A stretch of 64,000 bases of DNA, from assembly GCF_019703515.2 (NCBI RefSeq), contig NC_059388.1:5173979-5237978 (forward strand), in the 5' to 3' direction. Position 1 is the first letter of the stretch. Every line of letters starts with the position of its first letter. Shown one piece after another: positions 22,515 through 33,128 of this stretch. Origin of the DNA: Myxocyprinus asiaticus (taxonomy: Eukaryota; Chordata; Actinopteri; Cypriniformes; Catostomidae). The notes under the pieces were generated by a model. The model saw only the letters and a list, made by a program, of their open reading frames with translations. It was not told where the DNA came from and made no database searches. The position numbers were made by a program, and so were the translations under genes.

Positions 22515-22930
22515 GCTCTGATGACGTGGCCCGGAATGCCGTCTGGACCCGTGGCTTTATGGATATTCACCCGTCAGAAGGGTCGGGTTACATCCGCTAT
22601 AGAGACGGAGAGTGAACTAACCTCTGTAGCTTCGGCCGTGGAGCTCTCTCCACGAGGGTGGTGTTATTTCCCTTTAAACGAGCATAAAAAGTATTTAGAG
22701 AGGCAGCGGTGTTCACGGCAGAGTTTCTATTCCCTTTAAAGTCCGTGATGATATTAATTCCCTGCCACATGCCTCTAGAGTTTGTTGTGTTAAACTGTCC
22801 TTCAATCTTGTCCCTGTACTGGGGTTTGGCTGCTCTGATAGTTTTGCGGAGTGCATAACTGGCTTATTTATGCTCCTCCGCATTCCCAAAATTAAAAGCG
22901 GAGGTCCACGCATCAAGTGCCGTGCGAACA

Positions 22931-23604
22931 CCGCTATTTATCCATGGCTTCTGGTTGGGGTAGATCTGTATAGTTTTGGTCGGAACAACATCCTCTACGC
23001 ACTTTCTGATGAAACACCTTACGCTATCAGTGAAAACCTTGAAGCGTAGAATCTTTCATGAGTAAACCAGTTTGTTTCTCAATGGGGAACTGATTTGTTT
23101 TTGTATAGAGCCTGAAGACAGATGCATGCTGTTATATACGTCATCATAGTTTCAGTGTACCGTATTACTTAACACAGACTGATTCTATGCCAACAATATG
23201 TTCAAGGCCCCAGGATTCCCTGATAGCACACGTACATCACTCAGACGTCTATTTGATGTGTGTGTTTACCTCCATCAGGGAATGGAGGTTACACAAGTAA
23301 CCATGACGATCTCTCAGTGTAACATGGGCTGCCCCTGCTCTCTTAAGCTCTAGGATCCCATATGCACTACTAATGGCCTTACCTATGCCTCCCCCTGCCT
23401 CGCTGGCTGCCAGACCTCTGCTGGAGTTGGCAAGGAGATGGTAAAGCAATCCCTACCCTTCCAGACAGCTACATGTGTGTCATTGAATCTGTTTTTTTAT
23501 TGGCCCGTATTTCCCACATTTTCTGTTAGTCTACATGCATCTGTACCTATAGAGATTGAATCTGATTGTTTACACTATTGAACCATGAATGGGTGTTTTG
23601 TGGC
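22931..23604. other. No gene seen; short DIRS terminal remnant inside
   Basis: Mostly unassigned. Bases 23268-23309 match the DIRS internal complementary region (see separate entry). Confidence 0.5.
23268..23309. repeat. Isolated DIRS end/ICR fragment
   Basis: Reads CCATCAGGGAATGGAGGTT, then ACACAAGTAACCATGACG, nearly identical to 9066-9104 in the DIRS internal complementary region, with none of the rest of the element around it. Confidence 0.7.
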
Positions 23605-24243
23605 AAGTGGCAAGAAAAAGTATGTAAACCCTTTGGAATTAGCTGGTTTTCTGCATTAATTGGTCATACAATGTGATCTCATGTTCAAAGTTACAAGTAT
23701 AGACAAAGTACAATAGGCCTCATTCATGAAACACAACCAGAACTCATTTTTGTGTAAATCGTTCGTAAAGCCTGTCTGACATAAATGTTCAGATTCATGA
23801 AAGTTTTTGTATTTTCAAAACGTTAGTCGGTACGAACAAAATTTACACCTGTTCTCAATTATGTGTAAATTGTGCTTAAGACATCCAAACCTCTTGTGTT
23901 CTTTCAGACAAACTGCAATATATTTTGATTGAAGTGAATAGTATAAGTAATGGAAAAAATTATAATTAAATGAGTGAAATTAACCTTAAAAAATAACCAA
24001 TAATTAAAGAAAAAAAAGCATTTACTGAGAAACGATCTCTGCTGCTTGCATTTATTTTTTCAAAGTAGAGGCTAGTTTTTTCTCTGCTTATTTCCAGCAC
24101 AAGTTGGACATTGCTGGACATTTATTTTTTATTTTTTATATAAGCTCTATAATTTATATTACATAAGGCACAAGTTATAGGCATTGGTAAATCGCGTTCA
24201 GTTGACATATGTTCAGTGCAGTAAAACCATAAATGAACACATC

Positions 24244-24590
24244 GCCGGTGTTCTGAAAATATATGCTACCTATCAGGATGTGCTACCAATGCTATATTCG
24301 CATAGTTTTAGAGTTGGGGTTAGGGTTTGAAGTAGGGTAAGGGCTTAGTACAGACTCACACCATATCACACTACATGATAGTTATGCCGGTAGCACATCC
24401 TGATAGGTATTATCTGCCTGACAAGATGTGCTACCAAGGTTTTTAACACATTTCATGCTGTTGTAGCACATACCAACAGGTTCTCCCCTGCCTCCCGACA
24501 TGTGCTACTCATGTTTTAACTTTACATATCGCTGTTTTTACTGCTGGTAGCACATCCTGAGCAGGTAGCACAGATTGTCAGAACACCGGC
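24244..24590. repeat. Short TIR element (MITE), 347 bp
   Basis: The ends GCCGGTGTTCTGA and TCAGAACACCGGC are perfect 13-bp inverted repeats. The motif GGTAGCACATC (or its complement GATGTGCTACC) occurs at least four times inside, near 24280, 24390, 24428 and 24546. Confidence 0.8.
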
Positions 24591-25093
24591 AGGTGCGCAA
24601 ATAATACAGTGGGGAAAATAAAATAAAAAGCCTGCACACAGTCGAATAGCTTTTAAATCTGTAATATCTTACAGCGTTTTGGTCAAAGACTTCATACATT
24701 CTATCAATTTCTTTGAAGATTGTTCCTGTTACAAGTATATCACTGCACAGTCTTGGATTTGCTCGAGAGGTTTCTGAACCAGAGAAGGTGGTGGACATCC
24801 TCTTGAACATTTTTTATACTAAAGCTTCATGTCAAAACATTTTTATTGACCTCTTGGAATACTTAATTCAGAAAAAAACCTCTGATGACACCAAAGACGA
24901 CTGTAACTTCTTTTTAGATGTGAATGTTTGCTCAATCAATATTTTACGAAGTGAATGCACACCATTAAAAAAAAAGAAACTGTTTGCATATATGTTAAAA
25001 GCTTCCTATTCTCATTTACTAGCAAGTCTGAAGTCTTCTTTATATGATGTTTCATGGGTGTGGATTATGATAATTGTGAATGAACGTGCACAC

Positions 25094-26909
25094 CGTTGGG
25101 CCTCATGTATTCAGATAGAAGACAAAGGCAGGCCTAACACAGTCGTAAAAACATAACTCAAGCCCCCACATTCCAAGTCGTAAATCTTACTGATAAAAAT
25201 CGCACCAAAATCAAACAAAGGGAGTCCAAAAAAGACTACAAATCCCATGAAGCCTTGCTCACTAAAGGATCGAACTCTCAACTCCTATTGGATGAGGCAT
25301 ACAACAGAATGTCCCTCAAACATGACATCATCAGGAGTTAAAATACCTCTGAAATGCTTTCGAGATTTGCTTCCAGCGACTTTGCTTGCAGTGTGTGGAC
25401 GCAGTTCAACGCTACTCTCGTGTGCAACCTCGTGGCACAAGGAAGTAACGTCCGACTTGAAACTGTAGCCATACAATCTCCATCTCGCTGGACGAGTTGA
25501 GATTACTCTGTGTTCAACCGAACACTCTAACGGATCCGAAGGAGACCGCCGAGCAATTCGCATCTTCATCCGTTTGCCTACAGAAGTGAAGAGATTAAAG
25601 ATTTCTCTTCCATCTTCAATCAAGTCAACATTTCTGAATTCTCTGCCAGCCCGCCAAGAATCAACAGCCGTACCGCCCGCCGACAGAGCGAGGAAATGGC
25701 CTTCCAACATCACCTGAGCCTCAAGGAAATGGGTCAGAGTTAAAGGACGGAGGAAAACACATTCTACCTGTGTCCTCATGCGATTCAAGTAAGAGGTTTA
25801 CGTCTGGGCAGAGATAGAATATTATAGTGTGTTATTCTTGTGTTTCAAGGTTTTTGCTTGTACAGTTTACGGACCGCCATGTCCGCTCATTATTAATACT
25901 CAGGGTATTAATTATCACAAATTTGTTTTGCTGTATTGTGGTCCAACCAAATTGGATTGTTGTGCAATTTCGCCATTGCGGGTGAGACAGCAACTGAGTT
26001 CATCCATTAAAGAGTCAAATAACGCGGGACTTTTACGAGCCATCCACTGCGTCTCTGAGTGATAAACTGACAGCTGTTTTCTCTCCCACGATTGCGAAAT
26101 CGGCTTTAGGGCCGTCATCTCTCTCTCTCTCGTACTAACCACACACCCACACCCACACCCACACACACCTTATGTGTTATAGAATTATTTTTATTTCCAT
26201 ATCTAATCATATCACTCTTTAGTTTGTAGTTGTAAGTCGGAAGTTTATTGACTGCATTGTATTAATTATTAATTGATATTACTGCATAAATAAACTTTGT
26301 TTATATTACAAAGAGAAGTGTTTTGGTTTGTTTTGCATATACCTGTGTCATGCTGACGGGATGTCAGTGCTCAGATTCAAACCTTCATTCATTGTTTTTT
26401 TTCCCCAAAAATCGATATTCTTCGGATGTCGATTTTCCTAAGAAAACAATCTAATATTGAGACTATTTTACTATCTGGTTATTAGTCACTGATTTCAGGG
26501 TGGTGCCCCGTCAATGTTAATCCTTATTAATATTCTATTGATTTTTGATAATTGATAATTATCTTTGATGATTGTTGAATTTGAAGGATCAATAAGCTAG
26601 TGTTAATTTTAATTAATGTTTCATTGATGTTAACAATTGGTGATTATCTTTGATAATTGTTGATTTAAAGGATTAAAAAAGCTAACATTGATTCTCATCA
26701 ATGTTCTATTGATTTTAATAATTAATAATTATCTTTGATAATTATTAATTATTGCTAATAACCAAACTTGCTCCTAAACGTAGCACACTACATTTACTGG
26801 AGCCCCATATGAGGTTTTAATGAGTTTAAATATTAATTAATATCTACAGAAATAATTATTAATTATTTCTGATAGTAACACTGATCTAAACAACCAGTAA
26901 AGCCCTATT
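25094..26909 (+). mobile_element. Solo LTR copy 1 (1816 bp), target duplication ACAC
   Basis: Starts CGTTGGGCCTCATG (TGTTGGGC in other copies) and ends ...AAAGCCCTATT (CCCTACA in others), with ACAC directly on both sides (25090-25093 and 26910-26913). It has an AATAAA signal near 26287 and an AT-rich U5-like tail with repeated TAATTATCTTTGAT units. No gag, pol or env sequence is attached. It lies inside the 23718-27087 element. Confidence 0.85.
25285..25788 (-). other. Antisense ORF in solo LTR copy 1, 167 codons, function unknown
   Basis: I do not recognise the product. It is Arg/Glu-rich with VECVFLRPLTLTHFLEA, RNVDLIEDGREIFNLFTSVG and LCHEVAHESS segments, with no signal peptide, membrane segment or known motif. 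It is open in this copy and, with a slightly different C-terminus, in two further copies (38527-38985, 61656-62114), but broken in the fourth (52613-52989). Openness may simply reflect recent common origin of the LTRs. Confidence 0.4.
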
Positions 26910-27195
26910 ACACAAGCTCTATTTTACGAACATTTGGAATTCTATAACATATACAAGTTGTACTATTAAATCTGGGTAATATGAAGCATTCGTGAATCCG
27001 GCAGAACGTTTTCGGGAAGCTCCATTTTACACGGAAATTACTCCCAATTCTTTCGTATATTTACGACATTTTCATGAATGAGGCCCAATGTGCTTAAGCT
27101 GACAACACACAAACAAGGAACCCTTGGATTTAATAACTGATCATCCTCCTTTGTCAGAAATAACCTCAACCAAGCATTTCTGGTAACTGTGAATT

Positions 27196-27947
27196 AGGGC
27201 TGCATTCCATTTCAACCATTTTTATCCCCTTCCCTCACAAACTTCACTCCATCTCATGAACTCGGATGTACATCACTGCTTATGTTGCACGAGTGTCCAC
27301 TACTGGCGGAAGACGTGCAATGAGTTTAACTGGAACACCCTTAACCCTTGATCACTTGGAGCATGTTGAAGGCTGTTGTCAATTTGTGAAATTATTTCGT
27401 GATTTTTGCACCTGAGAAAACAATGTTTTCGGAGATTGATTTCAGAGGCTTATGTATAAATCTCATATGTTTATTTATTTATTTTTTTCATTAGAATGAA
27501 TTGTTAGAAAGGATTAATCTAGATTTACACAAACGAAAAATGTAACATAACAATGAACACATAGGCTATAACTGTGTGATAAACAGTTTAAGGTAGCTAC
27601 AAGTATTATGCTGTTAAATCTCAATATAACTTTCTAAACTGCTTAATTGATCTAACTTCACTTCCATCATACATTAGAGTTGTGTGGGGGTGGGGTTTAT
27701 GAAGTGCAATCTGCTGTCACGTCACAATCGAGTTGCATTGTGGGATATGGTGCTGCCTGAAGCGTTCATCAGTGTAGGCTCACTACCTTGGTCAAAATCA
27801 AGTGGTTGAGGGTCTGTTAACAGAAAATTCCCTCGTTCACTGAACGAAGTGAAATGGACTTCCAAAATGCTGGCGGGGATTCCCTCGAGGGGAAGTGCTT
27901 AGGGGAGTTAGCGAGTGGATGTTAAAAGTGAAATGGAGCACAGCCCT
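27196..27947. mobile_element. Non-autonomous DNA element with 18-bp TIRs (hAT-like)
   Basis: Left AGGGCTGCATTCCATTTC and right GAAATGGAGCACAGCCCT are inverted repeats matching at 16 of 18 positions. It interrupts the Tc1 sequence between ...TTTCTGGTAACTG and TGCACAATGTTCAGAAGG. No clean target duplication was found and no ORF is recognised. Confidence 0.7.
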
Positions 27948-28159
27948 GCACAATGTTCAGAAGGAATTTTGGACCATTCTTCCTTACAGAAATGCTTCAA
28001 CTCAGCCATATTCTTAGGATGTCTGGTGTGAGTGGCTCTCTTGAGGTCATTCCACAGCATCTCTATTAGGTTAAGGACTGGGCTCTGACTGGGCCACTTC
28101 AGAATTAGAATTTTCTTTTTTTATTCCATTCTGTAGAGGATTTAATTCAGTGTTCAGGG

Positions 28160-28546
28160 TCATTGTCCTGCTGCATCACCCAGATTCTTCTGAGCTTCAG
28201 CTGTGCACACCCACCTTGACATTATCCTGTAGGATAATGTCAGCCTCAAATCATGATGCTCCCTCCCCGTACTCTCCGTACTTGGGATGATGTTTTCATG
28301 TTGGTATGCTGTGCACTTTTTACGCCATATGTAGTGCTGTGTGTTCTTCTCAAACAATTTAACCTTAGTTTTATCAGTCCAAAAAACATTTTCCCAGTAG
28401 CGCTGTGGAGTGTCAAAGTGGACTTTGGCAAACTTCAGGCACACAGCAATGTTTTTGTTGGGAAGTGGTGTCCTGCCATGAACACCATGCCTGTTTAATG
28501 TTTCCCATATAGTATACTCATGAACAGAGATGTTAAACAGTTCCAA
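28160..28546 (-). pseudogene. Tc1 transposase fragment (catalytic part)
   Basis: The 128-codon ORF includes VLNRHGVHGRTPLPNK-like second HTH end and FWTDKTKVKLFEKNTQHYIW, with the first catalytic Asp. The glycine box is frameshifted and the second D and E lie to the left in other frames near 28050-28160. A relic matching the 56852-58277 element. Confidence 0.85.
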
Positions 28547-29190
28547 TGATTCCTTGTCTTTAGCTGTGATGCTAGGATTCTTTTTTTTTTTTTTTTACCT
28601 CATTAAGCATTCTGCGGTGTGCCCTTTGAGTGATCTTGGCTGGATGGCAACTTCTAGAAAGAGTAACCAAAGTAGTAAATCATCTACATTAAAAGTCAAT
28701 TTGTCTAACTGTGGAGAGATGAATGTCTAATCTCTTCAAAATAACTTTGTAACCCTTTCCAGCTTTATGCAAAGCAACAATTCTTGATTGTAGGTCTTCT
28801 GAGATCTCTCTTTTGCAAGACATGGTCCACGCCAGCAGATGATTCTTGTAATGCTTCTTGTCTATAGCAAACTCAAAATACTACTCAAAGTAGCTCTAAC
28901 CTACACCTTTAATTTGTTTTAATTAATAAGATGCAACTCCTGACTCTAATTAGCTTTTGATGACATCATTAGCCTATGGGTTCAAATACGTTTTCCAACC
29001 TACACTGTGAATGTTTGAATGATGGTTTCAATATGTACAAGAACAATACAATAATTTGTGCATTATTAGTTAAAACAGATTGTGTTTGTTTATTATTGTA
29101 ACTTAGATGAAGATCAAACCAGATTTTAAGACAAATTTATACATAAATGCAGGTAATTCCAAAGGGTACACATACTTTTTCTTTCCATTG

Positions 29191-29672
29191 TATTTAACAT
29201 TATAAGTATTTTCAATATAATTAGAAATAGAATATAATTTATTTTTGTTAAATAGACTTACAGCTTAAATAATTTGAGTAGTACACTCAAATATCATAAT
29301 GTTCATGTGTTGTACTTGCTATAGTTTACTCCCATGTTGCTACTTCATCAGATAGCAATGTCAAATGTTACTCAAGTCAGTCACTGAAACAACATCACCA
29401 CACTGAGTAACAAATGGCATGCATAATATGTGTGTACTCAAACATGGGATAGTAATAAATAACCATTATTGCGCGGTAAGCTGACATGATATTGTACTCA
29501 TTTAAATTAATACAGAACTCATTTATGTAATAAAAAAAGCAATAGATAGTAAAAGTAGTGTGATAGTAAACTTATATATTTTATGGAAGCATAATTATAT
29601 ATTGCAACACTGTTACATATCTTGGGTCACTAATGACCCGATACACTTTTGTAATTAAGCAGTAAAAAAAAA

Positions 29673-29707
<35 letters not shown>

Positions 29708-29892
29708 TGAATTGCAATCTATTTGTTCGAGTGACCCGACATAACAACATTGTCCAGTTTTAAAACTAATTACATTGTTGCATTTGCATCTATACATTGT
29801 GAAATTCTGAAAATGTTATTATTTGTATACATTGTATTTGTTGCAATTGCGTTGGCTCATATTACAATTGGCTGATGTCACTCTTTTCAAAG
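29191..29892. other. AT-rich, no gene; (TA)n run inside
   Basis: Lies between the Tc1 nest and the first SLCO exon seen. A TA microsatellite is at 29674-29704. It may be intron of the SLCO remnant, but no upstream exon was found. Confidence 0.5.
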
Positions 29893-30077
29893 GTTTTCCA
29901 CAACCGCATCTGTACTAGCCAGTTGCCTCTGCCCTATGTGAACTTGTCGCCAGTGCTGGGACAGTGCCCTTGAAAGGGCGACTGTGACTACATGTTTAAG
30001 TTCTACATGGGGGTGTCAGTTATCGGCGCCTTTGTTTTGGCTTGTGGGGCCACACCAGGTTGCATTATTCTGCTCAG
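29893..30077 (+). pseudogene. SLCO remnant exon a, with in-frame TGA
   Basis: Acceptor CTTTTCAAAG, donor CTCAG/GTATTG. Reads VFHNRICTS ... VLGQCP, then TGA (29971-29973), then KGDCDYMFKFYMGVSVIGAF ... LLR with phase 2 at the end. CGA to TGA is the likely change. Confidence 0.9.
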
Positions 30078-30686
30078 GTATTGAATATAAACAACAGTAC
30101 ATCAACAGACATCTCTGAGTAACCTCTGTCTTTAATTGAAAATGTATACTCTGTGGGTCATTTTTTTTTTTTACTTTACCTGACATGTCGGAGAAAAGGC
30201 TGGTTTAGCTTAAGCAGCGGAGAACAGGATTTAATCAGCTAATATGTAGATATATCCAACCTGTTAGGGCCATACATGCTGACAAAATGTATAAATGTAT
30301 TAAAACTGTTGTGGCTTGTCTTTCATATGTATTTGTTTTATTTCTTTTATTACTTTCAAACCAATTTTATTTAATTAATTATGCATCAGATAAAGAATGT
30401 ATTACATAACAGGGTGGAATGTGGAGTAACAGGGTGAAAGTAACACCAAAATAGTGTCTTAAAAATACATTACATGTAGCTAGTAAACAATAAAATAAAT
30501 AAATAAATAAAACATTAATTTTATCATAGCCTTAGCATATTAAACCCTGCTGAACATAACAGGGTAAAATTTTAAAGGCTAAAAATGCACATCATACAAA
30601 GAATGAATCTAAATCTAACCTAAACCTATCTTTGAAGTCTTTCAAGAATAAGATAAGTTATTTGAACTTCACAGCTCTTTTCTTAG

Positions 30687-30751
30687 ATACTTAACACCAG
30701 AATTGAAGCCTTTGGCTCTTGGTATGCAGACTTTGATAGTTCTGACTCTCT
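30687..30751 (+). pseudogene. SLCO remnant exon b, 65 bp
   Basis: Acceptor TTTTCTTAG and donor CTCT/GTAAGA. Encodes YLTPELKPLALGMQTLIVLTL. Length and phase fit the small exon found in this position in SLCO genes. Confidence 0.88.
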
Positions 30752-30839
30752 GTAAGAGGATTTATTTGCATTCACTCTCAATGTAAGATTGTAAAACAAA
30801 AGAACCAGAATGTTTACCTAATCTGATAAATTTTTCCAG

Positions 30840-30954
30840 GTGGCATTCCTCCCATTTATTTTGGAGCCTTGATTGATAGGACGTGTTTGAAATGGGGTAT
30901 AAAAATATGCGGCGGTCGAAAGGCGTTTCGTATTTATGACTCTGGCACCTTCAG
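30840..30954 (+). pseudogene. SLCO remnant exon c
   Basis: Acceptor TTTTTCCAG, donor TTCAG/GTCAGT. Encodes GIPPIYFGALIDRTCLKWG then IKICGGRKAFRIYDSGTF. The usual GAC before R-x-Y reads KAF. Confidence 0.9.
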
Positions 30955-31189
30955 GTCAGTACATACTGTTTACATTGGCAATGTTAAATTTAAATAGTTC
31001 TAAATAAACAAGCCTTTCTATAAATTAGATTTGACAAAAATCTAGTGTGACAAGCTTTGGAACAGTGCAACTTCTTATTCATGTGATCCTTCTAAAAAAA
31101 TAAAAATAAGGAAGTTGCTAAGAATGTGAAACTTTTGTTTGCAATTCTCAGCTAGTGAGCAATTACAGCACAATTAGTGAATACTACTG

Positions 31190-32395
31190 TATTCCTTGTA
31201 CACACATGACTGTGTGGCAACACATAGCTCCAATGCCATCATTAAGTTTGCTGATGACACGACGGTGGTAGGTCTGATCACTGACAATGATGAAACAGCC
31301 TACAGAGAGGAGGTGCACACTCTGACACACTGGTGTCAGGAGCACAACCTCTCCCTCAACGTAAGTAAGACAAAGGAGCTTGTGGTGGACTTCAGAAGAA
31401 AAGACAGAGAACACAGTCCCATCACCATCAATGGAGCACCAGTGGAGAGAGTCAGCAGCTTCAAGTTCCTGGGTGTCCACATCACTGAGGAACACACATG
31501 GTCCATCCACACTGAAGTCGTTGTGCAGAAGGCTCATCAGCGCCTCTTCTTCCTGAGACGGCTGAGGAAGTTTGGAATGAACCGCCACATCCTCACACGG
31601 TTCTACACCTGCACTGTAGAGAGCATCCTGACTGGCTGCATCTCCGCCTGGTACAGCAATAGCACCGCCCACAACCGCAAAGCACTGCAAAGGGTGGTGT
31701 GAACTGCCAGACACATCATCGGAGGTGAGCTTCCCTCCCTCCAGGAAATATATACAAGGCGGTGTGTGAAAAAAGCTCGGAGGATCATCAGAGACTCCAG
31801 CCACCCGAGCCATGGGCTGTTCTCACTGCTACCATCAGGTAGGCGGTATCGCAGCATCAGGACCCGCACCAGCCGACTCCATGACAGCTTCTTCCCCCAA
31901 GCAATCAGACTTCTGAACTCTTGATCTCCCACGATTAAAATTCATCAGCACTGCACTTTATTACCCTTACTCTTATATCTCACACCAGACTGTCATAAAT
32001 TATATTATATTATATTATATTATATTATATTATATTCTCTCTTAACAACTGACTACCAACTGACAGCCTGAATGTCAATACAGTACAATACTGTACATTC
32101 TATATATACTATATATACTTTTTTATATATTTTTATTTTTATTGAATAATGTGTATCTATATAGTGCGTATTGTATACTGTACAGTGTATGCTGTTATTT
32201 GTATATTGTTGAGTGTAATTATGTGTATATCAGATGTTTAAATTGTGCTGTGTTAATTTGATGTTATTGTAAATTGGTACTGTCTCATCACTGTCACGAC
32301 TGCTATGTTGATCGGAACTACACCCAAGAATTTCACACACCATTGCACTTGGGTATATGGCTGTGTGACAATAAAGTGATTTGATTTGATTTGAA
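31190..32395 (+). mobile_element. L2/CR1-type LINE, 5'-truncated copy C, in the SLCO intron
   Basis: Starts inside reverse transcriptase just before KFADDTTVVGLITD and ends with ACAATAAAGTGATTTGATTT repeats. Same orientation as the SLCO exons. Includes a (TATTA)n run at about 31995-32035 in the 3' UTR. Same family as copy B. Confidence 0.92.
31196..31702 (+). pseudogene. LINE RT C-terminal fragment (copy C)
   Basis: 168 codons: FADDTTVVGLITDNDETAY, LSLNVSKTKELVVDFRRK, SFKFLGVHITEEHTWS, RRLRKFGMNRHILTRFY. It stops at TGA (31700-31702) where copy B still reads R-T-A-R-H-I-I-G-G; further RT-like codons continue to about 31920 (PSGRRYRS-type end). Confidence 0.9.
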
Positions 32396-32584
32396 TAGTT
32401 TTATCTTATTCACTGTTGTTTGAAGTAGAATGTGGGACAATTCAAATAATAAAAAAAATAATAAAAATAAAATAAAATAAAAAACAATTCCAGGTGTTCA
32501 GTGTGGTCTCAGACTGTCAGACCCCGCTGTACAAATTAAAGAAAATAATAAAAGACAAAAATGTTCTGCTTTTTTGCCCTACAG

Positions 32585-32861
32585 AAATACTTTCCTGGGT
32601 CTTATTTATGGCCTATATACTCTGTCCTACCTGTTGTGGGGAATCCTGTACAACAGACTGTCTCACCATGAAAGGAAACTTACACTTAAGGAACAATTAA
32701 AAGCTCCTGATCAAGACCACAATGGTGTAGCGGCTAATGGTAATGGGAACGCCCCTTCAACAATTGCTATATGCAGAGAAGGTCCCGACCAGGAGACCAC
32801 TATTTTAAGTGACAATTCAAACACGTGTTATGTACCAAAGAATTTGCATTTTAAGCTATAA
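32585..32861 (+). pseudogene. SLCO remnant last exon, with stop codon
   Basis: Acceptor TTTGCCCTACAG. Encodes NTFLGLIYGLYTLSYLLWGI, YNRLSHHERK, and a tail rich in Asn, Asp and Gln, ending KNLHFKL and TAA. The reading frame is open throughout. Confidence 0.9.
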
Positions 32862-33128
32862 TTCACATTGATGTGAAATATAAAGGATATTTTCATGGAA
32901 TTGTGTTAACTTGTACATTTATATGATAAGAGTATATAAGATACTTGAGGAAGACAAGTATAAGATGCAGGTTGTGAACTTATACAGACTTGCTGGTAAA
33001 AGACATTAATTAAACGCATATACTCGCTGGAAAATGCCCCCAAAATAAATATAATTAAATTTATCATAATCAAAGTAATTATAATATACAGTATAATAAA
33101 TATAATTCTGGTAATTCAAAGACATTAC
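32862..33128 (+). other. Putative 3' flank/UTR of the SLCO remnant
   Basis: AT-rich. Several AATAAA-like sites lie after the stop, for example AAAATAAATA near 33042. No other feature. Confidence 0.4.

Larger units (their letters stand above)
20784..22930 (-). mobile_element. L2/CR1-type LINE, 5'-truncated copy B
   Basis: The + strand tail AAATCAAATCAAAATCAAATC (20788 on) corresponds to the 3' end ...GATTTGATTTGATTT, followed by an AT-rich 3' UTR and reverse transcriptase on the - strand up to about 22930. The same family as copy C in the SLCO intron (31190-32395). Confidence 0.9.
23718..27087. mobile_element. Unclassified DNA transposon with 16-bp TIRs, inserted in the Tc1 element
   Basis: The left end GGCCTCATTCATGAAA is exactly complementary to the right end TTTCATGAATGAGGCC. 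Flanks are ACAATA on the left and CAATG on the right, consistent with a short CAAT duplication. It contains a MITE (24244-24590) and a solo LTR (25094-26909); without these it is about 1.2 kb. ORFs at 24538-24810 (-) and 24713-25156 (+) show no domain I recognise. The TIR resembles Harbinger-type ends but I do not assign it firmly. Confidence 0.75.
23605..29190 (-). mobile_element. Tc1-like transposon carrying nested insertions
   Basis: The left end GGCAAGAAAAAGTATGTAAA and the right end (complement GGAAAGAAAAAGTATGTGTA) are inverted repeats, both followed inward by CCCTTTGGAATTA. Removing the inserted blocks (23718-27087 and 27196-27947) leaves about 1.5 kb, a normal Tc1 size. The transposase on the - strand is a relic. 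A same-family copy in the other orientation is at 56852-58277. Confidence 0.88.
29893..32861 (+). pseudogene. SLCO1-type organic-anion transporter, last four exons (probable pseudogene)
   Basis: Four exons (29893-30077, 30687-30751, 30840-30954, 32585-32861) are in correct phase, with AG acceptors and GT donors, and encode the C-terminal third of an OATP. They hold the end of the cysteine-rich extracellular loop, a membrane segment (VIGAFVLACGATPGCIILLR), then ELKPLALGMQTLIV, GIPPIYFGALIDRTCLKWG, the last membrane segment (LGLIYGLYTLSYLLWGIL) and a 70-residue cytosolic tail. Exon sizes 185, 65 and 115 match the family closely. Against function: TGA in frame at 29971-29973, a lost loop cysteine (VFHNRIC where the family has N-C-x-C), Arg to Leu in the 65-bp exon, and KAF where G-A-C is usual. 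Upstream exons are not seen in 29 kb. It is a tandem relative of the gene at 49971. Confidence 0.88.

Noticed and set aside
24538..25156. ORFs on both strands at 24538-24810 and 24713-25156 considered as genes.
   Set aside because: No domain recognised; they lie inside a transposon with TIRs and run into the solo LTR.
26800..26830. ACTGGAGCCCCATATGAGG considered as a primer-binding site marking an LTR end.
   Set aside because: All four copies continue about 90 bp further to CCCTA and the target duplications lie there, so it is internal to the LTR.
27188..27955. 8-bp hAT target duplication for the 27196-27947 element.
   Set aside because: The flanks do not match convincingly, so only the TIRs are reported.
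30078..30839. At first the small 65-bp SLCO exon seemed missing, which would have been a lost exon.
   Set aside because: It is present at 30687-30751 with good splice sites and the right phase.
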